Positions 1 to 9,482 of a stretch of 64,000 bases of DNA are shown here, in pieces. The translations under genes were made by a program, and so were the position numbers. The stretch spans positions 43,353,001 to 43,417,000 of the forward strand of contig NC_080560.1 in assembly GCF_030253575.1 (NCBI RefSeq), written 5' to 3'. This DNA is from Rhododendron vialii (lineage: Eukaryota > Streptophyta > Magnoliopsida > Ericales > Ericaceae). The notes below the pieces were generated by a model, which was given only the letters and a program-made list of their open reading frames with translations, was not told the DNA's origin and searched no databases. The stretch's first letter is position 1. Each line of letters starts with the position of its first letter.

Positions 1-1050
1 TTTGAAGGAAAAAGTGAAGAATAAAAGGGGTTGACACCATAGGGATTTGGAACCCCCAGAGAAGAGTTTTATTTTTGCTTATATATAACAAAGAAAAGAA
101 AGGGTTGCACGATTGTTTTTCTGTTTTCGGTGGAGGCGAAAGTTTTTTTTTTTTTGTTCATAAAAGAAAGAAAAGGGGGGCACGGCTGTGATAGGTTTTC
201 GACGCAAGCCCGTATTCCGTTTTTTCGTTTATATTATTCTTGCCTCCCCAGCCGAGGAGAGTTTTAAGGAGGAAACCTTATTTTTCCATTACGTTCTTGG
301 TTCTAAAAATTCCTTGAATATTTTTGGGTTTTTCAAGATCACGTTACACATCATATCATTCATCCATTCACTGTTCGTGGTTCTTGGTGCTGTTTGCTGC
401 TGTGGCCGAATCTTTTGGAGATGAATTCGGAGCCGGTTGAATCCGGAGATCGGGTGTGAAGTCCGTGGTGCATCTATTGGATCTTGAAGAAGCTCTGAAA
501 GCATCGGAGATTGGCGAGAATAGGTAAAGGCTTGGGTAAGGTTTTCGCTATTTCGCAATCTGTACTTCTTTTCGATTAATAGAATAAAGCAGTAGTATTA
601 GGCCGTGGTTTTGGCTTAAGGTTATTTAGGACCCTAAGTTTTTCCACGTAAATCGTGCGTCTCTTGTCACAATTTTTATTCTACTGCAGTACTTGTTTTT
701 TGGTTTGAATTAATCGTAATAATCAAATCGTTCATCTATATTAATTGTTTAAATTAGAAAATTGGTGATTTTTTATCACAACTCCTATTCACCCCCTTCT
801 AGGAGTAGTTTGAACGCTTCCGCATAATTTCACCTTACGCTTAGCCAGACTTCTCCTGAGAAATTTACGTATCACTTGAGTCAAATATCGTACAAAACCT
901 AGAAATGGTGATCCACTAGTTGATTCAAGGAATGGAAACGTTCGTCTTTCGAAGGTAGTTAACCTCAGTTAGATTCAATAACGGGATCGTCGAAGAAAGA
1001 CTCTAAGCTAAGATCCGAAGACATTGCTACTTTTGCATACTACGTACTAA
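1..1050. other. gene-free left edge with LTR-retrotransposon leader-like relic
   Basis: I see no supportable gene here. The stretch at 780-830 (CCTATTCACCCCC followed by TTCTAGGAG) resembles sequence commonly found just downstream of Ty1/copia-type 5' LTRs, so the left edge may be the end of an old LTR and its leader. No matching second LTR, primer site or coding domain is visible in the window. The short open frames at 188-560 show no recognisable domain. The family assignment is an inference from memory of such leaders. Confidence 0.3.
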
Positions 1051-1286
1051 GAGCCTATTCCAGTACACTTTTTTAAAAAATAAGTATTTATTTCATATTT
1101 TTAAATTTAAAAATAATATAAATAAAAAATAATTTTAAAATTTTTTGTACCGTATTAAAGATCTTAATGAAATCTTTCAAACAAAATTCTTATTGCATAT
1201 TTTTATATTTTAATAAGCCATCGTTTTTAAGCTTGAAATTGTCTTCTAAAAAAATAAATACTTATTTCGCGTTCCGAAACAGAACC
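1051..1286. mobile_element. Tourist-like MITE (PIF/Harbinger type), 236 bp
   Basis: The ends form imperfect terminal inverted repeats: GAGCCTATTCC on the left and the complement of GAACAGAACC-like sequence on the right, continuing into a shared inverted AAATAAGTATTTATTT block. The element is bordered by TAA at 1048-1050 and TAA at 1287-1289, the 3-bp duplication typical of PIF/Harbinger. There is no coding capacity. It lies about 280 bp upstream of the first exonuclease-like copy. Confidence 0.55.
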
Positions 1287-1364
1287 TAAAAAGATATTTT
1301 GGAACGGATTCTAAAAGGAAAGTGTCAAAATAAACTGTCAAATCAGCCTTCTTTATTTTCCATC

Positions 1365-1566
1365 CTTCCCGAGATTAATCATTTCCAAAACCATAGACTG
1401 TTCTGCTATTGGACACCGCCTTCCCCTGCCCACTCTCTATATCTTCGTACAGAAGAGGAGAGAGAGTGACTGCGCGCGCATTCTGCACTCTGAGCACGTC
1501 TCCTCAAACCCTTTCCCTCATCAGAAACCTCCCCACGCACACTTTCTCTCTCACCCATCGTCAACA
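1365..1566 (+). promoter_or_regulatory. leader/5' region of exonuclease-like copy 1
   Basis: This region is similar to 7070-7256 upstream of copy 2, including ATCATTTCCAAAACCAT and GACACCGCCTTCCC-type blocks, so the duplication unit includes the 5' flank. It contains a GA tract (about 1450-1465) and a CT tract (about 1543-1555) that flank a 75-bp segment present in the opposite orientation in front of copy 3. I see no convincing TATA box. Confidence 0.5.
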
Positions 1567-2399
1567 ATGGCTATCTCCATTACCGAAGACTACCCGCGGG
1601 TTTCGCAAAACCACCTCAGGTACACCATCGACGTCCACGGCACCCCCTTCACCACCAACGTCACCTCCGACCCCGAAGTCGTCCGCAAATGGCTCCGGAA
1701 AACTCTCTACCGCTACGCCCGCTTCCGTCACCGCCTTGTCGTCGGAATCGGCGTCCAGTGGCGCCCAGCCTTCTACCGCGGCGAAAAACCGCCAGCCGCC
1801 ACTCTCCAGCTCTGCGTCGGCCGCCGCTGCCTCATCTTCCAGCTCCGCCACTCCCCCACCGTCCCGAACCTCCTCCGCCACTTCTTAAAGGACCCCAACC
1901 ACACCTTCGTCGGCATGTGGAACCACTCCGACGCGGAAAAGCTCTTGGAATCCTCGGAGCACGAGTTGGAGATGGCTCGTAAACCGGTGAATCTGAGACG
2001 TCACGCGGTGTCGAGGCACGACGGGCGGAGTCTCGATGCCAGGGCGTCTAGGGAGACTATAGTGAGGGAGTGTCTTGGATTTGATGTCGATTTCAACACG
2101 AGGATTGGGAGAGTGATTGGGAGAAGTATGAACTTGATGATGAGCAGATCTTGTATGCTGCTGTTGATGCTTACTGCTCCTTCTTGATCGGCAAGGATTT
2201 GAGGGCTTGGGAATTTGTGAATATCTGTGCAGCAATATGGACTCAAGAACAAGATTTGTGGGCTCAAGAACAAGATTTCCAGGCTCAAGAAGAAGAATTG
2301 TGGGCTTTGTGGGCTCAAGAGGCTCAAGGACAAGATTTGTGGGCTGAAGAAGATTTGTGGGCTTTGTGGGCTCATGAGGCTCAAGAACAAGATTTGTGA
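1567..2399 (+). pseudogene. WRN-like 3'-5' exonuclease-fold gene, copy 1 (frame-shifted, extended tail)
   Basis: Intronless copy of a plant Werner-type 3'-5' exonuclease-domain gene (DEDDy, RNase H fold). The N-terminal frame is open from the ATG at 1567 and includes WRP, TLQLCVGRRC and the N-x-x-D motif in WNHSD. Near 2105-2112 one base is missing relative to copies 2 and 3, so that frame ends at 2187 without the last motif. The YAAVDAY motif (YxxxD) lies in the next frame, which stays open to the stop at 2397-2399. The first acidic motif, normally D-x-E before WRP, reads G-V-Q. The terminal part after LRAWE is not family sequence: it is translated former 3' UTR with repeats of a WAQEQDL-type unit. 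It is probably a pseudogene; a single-base assembly error is the alternative. Confidence 0.75.
2236..2399 (+). repeat. short tandem repeat, unit about 21 bp (GGCTCAAGAACAAGATTTGT)
   Basis: Imperfect head-to-tail copies of GGCTCAAGAACAAGATTTGT with variants (CAAGAAGAAGAATTG, CTGAAGAAGATTTG) fill the 3' end of copy 1. Copy 2 carries just one such unit in its 3' UTR (ACTCAAGAAGAAGATTGA, about 7959-7976), so the array arose in copy 1 after the duplication. Read in the open frame it encodes a Gln/Glu/Asp/Trp-rich tail. Confidence 0.75.
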
Positions 2400-3180
2400 A
2401 GCTTCTGATGTACTCCAGTACAATCTACCACTGTTAGGTAAAAGTTGGTAATGTCCTTTGATGAATTATGAATCTGAAATGCATTTGGGGTAATGGTATT
2501 ATTATTAACGAATCAAAGCATGCACTTGATATTGGTTTTAAATGAACCGGTCGATGCTCGTGTAAATTTTTTAAACGGAGTAATCCATTACGTATAGGCT
2601 GATACATAAATCTAAAATATCTATCTATACTATACTATATTCTTATAATACCGTCGGCTATAGTATTTCACATATTGTCACTATTGCTTTTCACTCTCCA
2701 TCGCACTTCTTGAAATGTTTTTTCCTTTAATATCTATACTTTCTTCTCTTTTAGGCTCCACCATTTAGTTCGTTGGCATTTAATTTTTTTTCTCCTTCTA
2801 TTATTTCCCTTGAGAAAAATATTTAACACATAAAGTCTATGTTGTGTCAATAGACACTGTTCGGGAACAACCTTACAATCCTTACATGTCAAGAGGTCTG
2901 CACTTTTAACAAGAAAATAATTGATTTGACTTCTATTGGCTTCGTTCTTAAAGGTAATTAAATGCTTCTCTCGCTTTTTATAGAGAATATTTCCAACTAT
3001 AATGAGATTTTATAAAAAATTTAAAAAAAAAATTCCTCCACACCACTAGCCTTAAAAAGGAGATTTTAGCCCATTTATGTGGGAATTATTCCCATTAGGT
3101 ACAAAAAAATAGAAAGTATTTTTCATTAAGGTAAGATAGAATACTTGATTACCACTAGGTGCATTTTTTACGAAATACAT
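2400..3180. other. 3' flank of copy 1 and gene-free AT-rich DNA
   Basis: To about 2620 the sequence is similar to the 3' flank of copy 2 (8034-8160), with a shared CAAAGCA-GCACTTGATATTGG block, so the segmental duplication includes the 3' UTR. Beyond this I see only AT-rich single-copy-looking DNA with no open frame worth reporting. Confidence 0.5.
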
Positions 3181-3181
3181 T

Positions 3182-3236
3182 TATATTAATTGAAGTGTTA
3201 TCTTAGGATATATTAATTGAAGTGTTATCTTAGGAC
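3182..3236. repeat. tandem direct duplication, about 27 bp
   Basis: ATATTAATTGAAGTGTTATC followed by TTAGGA occurs twice back to back. It borders the larger degenerate minisatellite that follows. Confidence 0.8.
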
Positions 3237-3600
3237 ATCCTAAGGTTTTAGGGTACTTTAAAACCTTATGATACCTTAGGATTTTAGGATACCATAGAAT
3301 TTTAGGGTGTCCTAGGATTTTAGGATTTATGGTACTCTAGAGTTTAAGTTTAGGCGCTTTCATAGAGCCTTGAGATTTATGTTTAGGCTCTTTCATAGGG
3401 GTTTTAAGGTGCACTTTTCTATCATAGACTTTTAGCGATTCAGGCACTTTCATAAGGTATCTTAGGGTTTAGGCATTTTCATAGGATACCATATGGTTTA
3501 GATACTTTTAGAGGTACCCTAGGGTTTTATAGGATACCTTAGGGTTTAAGTACTTTCAGAATTTTAGGGTTTTAAGTACTTTCATAGAATTTTGGTGTTT
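3237..3600. repeat. degenerate minisatellite, unit about 28 bp, with TTTAGGG-like core
   Basis: A run of diverged units of the form TTTAGG-NNCTTTCATAGG-ATACCTTAGGG. Successive units begin near 3450, 3479 and 3507 and continue to about 3595. Each contains one or two TTTAGG/TTAGGG cores reminiscent of the plant telomere repeat, but spaced in a longer unit, so it is not a telomere tract. There is no coding potential. Confidence 0.7.
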
Positions 3601-3619
3601 TATTAATTGGAGGTGACCT

Positions 3620-4715
3620 GATAGAAAATACTTTTTTTATTTTGTTTACTTAGTGGTAAAAACCCTTATATGTTTTGACCATATGTTCATTAATAGTATC
3701 TGATAGTGTTTATAGAAGTAGGAGGAGTAGACACCAGTAAATTCACATAATAGATTTAAATGTTTTACAAAAAATAAAAGGAGGAAATTAGTTTGGAATA
3801 TTGAGATTTGGGGTTAATATGTTAAAGTGTTGTACTTGAGGGGTCAGTGTGTGATGTGAGCATTGTATATACATATCATATGTGTGTGCAAAGGGAATAA
3901 CTTTCCCTTTTCTTTTCTCTCTCATTCTTCCGTCCATCTCTCTCTCCTCTCGGCTCCCTCGTTCTCTTCTCTCACTCACAACTCCATCCATTCATCCCAA
4001 GAACCCACCAAAACAACCTTTAAATCCTTCATTCTTTCACGTAGTGGAACTCGTTTCTCGTCGAATTGAGCTCGGTAGAGTCGTATCTCAACCGGTTCCA
4101 AGATTTAGAGTTAAGGCTTGGAGGACCTTTGATTTTGCTCTTCAATCTTTGAGGTAGGAAGTTCTACCTTTCAACATATGTTCATAACTTGTTTCCTATA
4201 GCTTAAATCTTGTCATTTGTTGTAGTTGTTGTTAAGATCGATGTTGTTAAGAAACCATGAAAATTTGCTCGAATAGCCCTAGTATCGATACCATTTTTCA
4301 TGGATATCAATACCCTTGCATTAACCCAGAAACACACTAGTATCAATACCATTTTTCATAGGTATTGATACCCTTGCGGCTAGAATGATCGTAGCCTATT
4401 GGTATCGATACCTCTCTTCATGAGTGTCGATACCTTTATACTTAGGGGCAGTTTTGTTTGTTCTTGATCCCTACTTCACCGTTTTGGTTCCCGATCACTT
4501 CTAACCTACTCGAAACACCTCCCGAATGACTCTTAGCTTGATCACTCGTAGATAATGAATCCGTTGAACGTTTTCATGTCTTTAAGGCTCGTTTGGACAT
4601 GATTTCACAATACTACCTCATACATCAAAGTTGGATTTGAACAATACAAACATGACGGTAAGGGGATTTTGGAACATTACAGACACTACGAGAACATTCA
4701 AGACTCATTGACGAG
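3620..4715. other. dispersed-repeat or LTR-like sequence, no gene
   Basis: This stretch has a CT-rich segment (3910-3990) and then a cluster of the palindrome-like 12-mer GGTATCGATACC and close variants (six copies, 4281-4434). The composition resembles a plant LTR, but no TG..CA ends, target duplication, primer site or gag/pol remnant could be defined. The small open frames are low complexity and unconvincing. Confidence 0.35.
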
Positions 4716-4796
4716 TGAGTGCCTGGCAGAGGACTCCGAGGTTTTTTAACAAGTCCGGCAAGAGCGATACGCTCATATTGGATATTTCAGGACGTC

Positions 4797-5352
4797 CTAG
4801 GGGCAGACGGGCTCATGGGTCATGTGCCCCCATGCCCTTTAATTTTTTTTTTTTGTCGATTTTCTATATATATATATGTCTGAATGTTTGCAAGTAAACA
4901 TTTGCTAGTGCAATGGTAAGGTGTTGACTCTTTGAACAAGAGGGCGTGGGTTCAAGTCACCCCCTGTGCTTCCCAATGTGTTTTTTTTCCCCAAAATCCT
5001 AACCAAGGTTTTCTCCTCACTCCCCCACCATCTCTGATCATTTGCGTAGTATAGAATATGAACCAGCACATTGTATTTGTACACTTTTGGTCTCCAACTT
5101 GTATTTGTAGAGTTAATAATAGAAAAATAAATGATGAACATATGATAATGTTGTTTTAACGCATATTGTCGATGTGCACAAGTTTGCCCAAGTAGCTAGT
5201 TATTAAAATACGCATATACTTTTAAAATGTTAATTTATAATGAATACTAAAATTATTTTGGAGTCAATATGCCTAACTGTAACTCGTATATTATGGTTAC
5301 AAAAAAAATTGGTGTCCCCATTATGTCAAATTTCTGAGTCCGTCACTGGGAC
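4797..5352. mobile_element. probable nonautonomous TIR element carrying a tRNA-like segment
   Basis: The left end CAGACGGGCTCA and the right end TGAGTCCGTCACTG are inverted relatives. The surrounding DNA carries a direct repeat, GTGCCTGGCAGAGGACT, at about 4719 and again at about 5369, each followed by a related TTAACAAG stretch. I infer an insertion plus local duplication. The superfamily is uncertain (hAT-like by terminal composition). Internally there is a tRNA-like segment at about 4903-4975, annotated separately. Confidence 0.4.
4903..5115 (+). mobile_element. tRNA-derived SINE-like sequence
   Basis: An A-box-like stretch (CTAGTGCAATGGTAAGG) and a B-box-like stretch (GGGTTCAAGTCACC) are spaced as in a pol III type 2 promoter, followed by a tRNA-unrelated body. 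There is no clear poly(A) tail or target duplication, so the ends are approximate. Confidence 0.45.
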
Positions 5353-5369
5353 CTCATATTAGGTAAGGT

Positions 5370-7060
5370 GCCTGGCAGAGGACTTCGGGGTCCTTAACAA
5401 GCATGACAGGAGCTTCGGCTCCAACACATGATGATGCGAAGTTGATTTTATGAAAATGATGGAAGGATTTGATAAATTGGGCTTTATTGAGACTGAAATC
5501 TCTTGGAAACTTTGAAATACCTTTGTTTGATATCATTCTCATATGTTGGTGTTGTTGTATCTAGTCTTCATTGCTCGATCATCTATGCATTTCATTTACA
5601 TATATTGTTAGATTATAATTTTCTACTGGCCTAGTGTAGTTCAACCTTCCTATCATTTTCAGGTACAGACCAAAGATAGCGGCATGAAGTGTTGTGCATC
5701 CATAACTTCACCTACTTTTGAAAGTTGACACTGAGGGATTTCTTGACATCTTTTATAGACCTAATTTTGAAAGACGTAATGTAATCCAATTCACTTCATT
5801 TTGACTAAGGATGTTTGTAATACTCTTAACTCTCTTAAACTTGTGTACTTGTGATATTTGGGTCGATGTGCCAACCATGTAATATTTTGAGGATATCCGA
5901 ACTTTGATGATTGACTTGGAAATTGACGATCATTTGGGGGATTATCGCATGTATCAATGTGAAGCTTTCACTAGGGAAATCCTTTATATTTATGATAAAA
6001 ATCGAAGGGGTTACATGAGTCTATCCATTTATTGATTTGGGTGAAATAGTATGCAGAGGGATAGGGAACAGGATGGTGATAAAGTGAGATGTGGGCCTGG
6101 AAATTAAATTGGTTGGCAAGGCATACATTACTAATTGGTTATGGAGTATTATATGTATTCTCAGGCTGTCCTTTTCACGTGGTTAATTTTGCGTCGAATT
6201 TTTATGAATTATTTATCAATGTCTACGAGAGGAAGCAAAAAATTAGAAATTTATAATCGGAACTCAGAATTTTTTAAATAAAGACAAAAATAAGCCAAAA
6301 AAATCAGTTTTCTTGGCTTTTTTTTTTACTTATATTTGTCTTTATCCAATTTTTTTTTAAGTTTAGATCATAATTTTTTACTTTTGTGATCCCTCTCGTT
6401 GAAACAAATCATTGAAACTAATAATCTACAAATAACTCGATGCAAAACTAATAAAGGCGATTTTTTATAAATAAAAGACAAAAAAAAAATAAGCCAAACC
6501 AACCCTACAGATGGTCATTTCATAGTCATAGAGTGAGAGGCAGCAATAATTTGGTTTACAGGGGTTGGAGCAGGGTCAATCTTGACATTTCGGTGGTCTG
6601 AAGTGAAAATAAAAATAGGGTCCTAAATGAATTTCTACAAACAAAAAACATTTCCAAAAACAAATACAAGTACTAATCAACAAGGAAGTTTTCGAAACAA
6701 TATCCTTGGATAATATTGGAGAGGAGGTGCGTAGGTTGTGTTTACTGTTTAGAACTTTTGAAAGAAATGAACAAAAAAAAGAGAGAAAATTTTAAAAGAA
6801 TTCATTGTATTGTTTTGTTTTGTTTTAGAAAAAGATAGTAAGAAAAGTGCAAAGAACAAGTTTAATTTCCTCTCCAATTTCTTTTTAGATTTCCCTCTGC
6901 ATTGTCCTTTTCTTCCCCAATTTCCAAAGAGCCTTCAGAAAAAAAAGGGATAAAATGACACTCAACATTTTGATAATCACACTTCGGAACTGTACTTCGA
7001 TTTATTTTTTTATTTTTTTTGTGATTTTGAACACCAAATGACAAGAGTGTAGTTTATACA
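5370..7060. other. gene-free intergenic DNA
   Basis: I find no supportable gene, RNA or bounded transposon. AT-rich stretches dominate, with inverted poly-T/poly-A patches around 6270-6500 where AAATAAAGACAAAAATAAG-type sequence occurs in both orientations. The latter may be the arms of an old foldback MITE, but I cannot fix the ends. Confidence 0.4.
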
Positions 7061-7256
7061 AATTGAGGCGTTAAATCATTTCCAAAACCATTTTAACTGT
7101 TCTGGTATTAGACACCGCCTTTCCCTGCCCACTCCCTACCTCCGTACTAGAAGTAGAAGTGGAGAGAGAGACTCTCTGGCGTCTGCACGCTTTAGCACGT
7201 CCCCTTACTCGAACCACTACTTCACCAGAAACCCCTCTCTCTCTCTCTCTCCAACA

Positions 7257-7908
7257 ATGGCAATCTCCATTACCGAAGACTACCCGCGGGTTTCGCAAAA
7301 CCACCTCAGGTTCACCATGGACTTCCACAGCACCTTCTTCACCACCACCGTCACCTCCGCCCCCAAAGTCGTCCGCAAATGGCTCCGAACAACTCTCTAC
7401 CGCTACGCCCGCTTCCGTCACCGCCTTGTCGTCGGCCTAGGCGTCCAGTGGCGCCCAGCCTCCTACCGCGGCGAAAAACCGCCAGTAGCCACTCTCCAGC
7501 TCTGCGTCGGCCGCCGCTGCCTGGTCTTCCAGCTCCTCCACTCCCCCCACCGTCCCAAACCTCCTCCGCCGCTTCTTAAAGAACCCCAACAACACCTTCG
7601 TCGGCATGTGGAACCACTCCGACAAGAAGCTCCTGTTCTCCTCGGTGCACGAGTTGGAGATGGCTCGTGATCCAGCGGATCTGACACGCCACGCGGTGTC
7701 GAGGCACGACAGGCGGAGACTCGAGGCCCGGGAGTCTAGGAAGACTATAGTGAGGGAATGTCTTGGGGTTGATGTGGATTTCAACGAGCGGGTTGGGAGG
7801 AGTGAGTGGGAGAAGTATAAACTTGATAACGAGCAGATCTTGTATGCTGCTGTTGATGCGTACTGCTCCTTCTTGATCGGCAAGGATTTGAGGGCTTGGG
7901 AGCTCTGA
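7257..7908 (+). pseudogene. WRN-like 3'-5' exonuclease-fold gene, copy 2 (frame-shifted)
   Basis: Second intronless copy, very similar to copy 1 in its first 80 codons and in both flanks. The first frame runs from the ATG at 7257 through VGLGVQWRP and TLQLCVGRRC. A C-run near 7543-7548 has six C where copies 1 and 3 have five, which throws the frame; that frame ends at 7670. The family sequence resumes in another frame around 7606 (WNHSD), through YAAVDAY, and ends at LRAWEL with a stop at 7906-7908. The first acidic motif reads G-V-Q here too. The break sits in a homopolymer, so either a real pseudogene or a base-call or assembly error is possible. Confidence 0.75.
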
Positions 7909-8159
7909 CTGTCTCCGCCTGGGAATTTGTGAATATCTACTCAGGCTCAGCAATATGGACTCAAGAAGAAGATTGATAGATAGACCTTTTGATATCGTAC
8001 AATTAATCTACCATTACTACTTTGGTATTACTATTAGCGAATCAAAGCAAGCACTTGATATTGGTTTAAAAGGAATCGGCCGGTACGTTTGTGATTTTTT
8101 TAGATAGTAGTAGTACTAGTGGAATCCGTTATGTATGGGCCGATATCTAAATCCTTGAT

Positions 8160-9260
8160 ATATAGCTAATCGAAATGGTTTTTGATGATATTGACGAATT
8201 AAAGTTCTTTGTTTGTGTGAAAGGGATATGTGGAATCTTATTGCTGGTACAGTTTTTCATGTAGGGCCATTTTGCATGGGTTCGGATCTTTTTTGTCCTG
8301 AAAACCTCTTTTGTGCAGAAGGATTTTTTTGATCGTTGAACTGCGTGAATTTTCACTAATTAATAACTTATTGTCAAATATCAGGTTGTTTCCACTAAAC
8401 AATAACTTGTTGATTAATTAGTTGGAACAACTTGGTAAACTGCCATAAGTTGTAGCTGAAAATTGTTAGTGGAAACATGGTTTAGGTCACATAATGTGCG
8501 TGAGAGGGTGCGTGAAAGCGTTTTTTCAAAACTCAGGTAAACAACAAGAATACGTGAGTATAAGGATTAAGAACGCGATCACAGAGCGATGATTGAGTGC
8601 AGAAGCGAATACCATTTTGAAAATTTATGTGACTAAGGGTTGAAGAATTACATAACTAAGGATTGAGTCCGATTAGTCAGTGAGTTTGTTTTCTACACAA
8701 TTGATTAGACTGCAAGAAAACAATTTCTTGTAAATCCCGCAATCTTGGCGTGAATGGTTTGGCGTTAATGGAATCGGAAAAAGAATGAGATGGACTTCAG
8801 TTGACCTAGACATCTTTTAACGGTGAATAAAAAATAAAGAAGAAGAAAACTTCTTCCATATAGATCACTACAGTCTTTCTATATTTTGGATATCATGTAA
8901 GGTGTTACCATTTTATTGATAGAATGTGCTCCTTTATATGATAAATAAGGCATATTCTACTAATACATTGGTGACATACTTACAATGTGGAAGCGACCAC
9001 AACTGCAGGTGGTTTTGGGAAAAGAAAAAAAAAAAGAGTAAACTTGACTCTTCTTTTTTGTCTTTATTCAATATTTTTTTGCATTGTTATTTTTATATTA
9101 AATTTTTATGAATTATTTATTTGACTCAATGAGAAGAATTGAAATCTTTTAATAAAATTATAGTCAAAATAAAAATATTGACAAAATTTATAATTTTTTG
9201 AATAAAAATAAAAATAAATCAAAAGGTATTTTTACATATCAACAATCGATAAAAGTTTAA
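8160..9260. other. intergenic DNA between copies 2 and 3 with a dispersed repeat
   Basis: There is no gene. A small inverted repeat (TGTTTCCACTAA at about 8388 and TTAGTGGAAACA at about 8465) brackets roughly 90 bp. From about 8483 to 8700 a sequence starting GTCACATAATGTGCGTGAG is related to 63217-63370 near the other end of the window (TCACATAATTCGCGTGCG), so it is a dispersed repeat of unknown class. Confidence 0.4.
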
Positions 9261-9363
9261 ATGCCAAATTTTTTTGTTGTTGATAAACACTACCAAAAAT
9301 GTCAAATTTACTTTTTGCTCATCCCCAAAACTACCCTGTATCGGACACACCATCTCCCCACAC

Positions 9364-9384
9364 GAGAGAGAGAGAGAGAGAGAG
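9364..9384. repeat. (GA)n microsatellite
   Basis: About ten GA units upstream of copy 3. They form the left boundary of the segment that is inverted relative to copy 1. Confidence 0.9.
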
Positions 9385-9482
9385 TAAGTGGGGAGGTTTC
9401 TGACGAGGGAGGGGTTTTAGGAGACGTGCTCAGAGTGCAAAACGCGCGCGAGTCACTCTCTCTCTCTCACCCATCATCAACA

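Noticed and set aside
1409-1888. Overlapping long frames on both strands across the exonuclease-like copies (Pro/Ser-rich or Arg-rich)
   Set aside because: They are out-of-frame readings of GC-rich coding sequence; the same shadows recur at 7159-7440, 7463-7687 and 9574-9934.
2600-2860. Possible Helitron end (TCTATACTATACTATATTC)
   Set aside because: The T/A-rich start resembles Helitron 5' ends, but no CTRR end with a hairpin could be placed.
9261-9482. Open frame extending upstream of the copy 3 start codon
   Set aside because: It runs through a GA microsatellite and the leader; copies 1 and 2 start at the same MAISITE codon and have no matching upstream protein.
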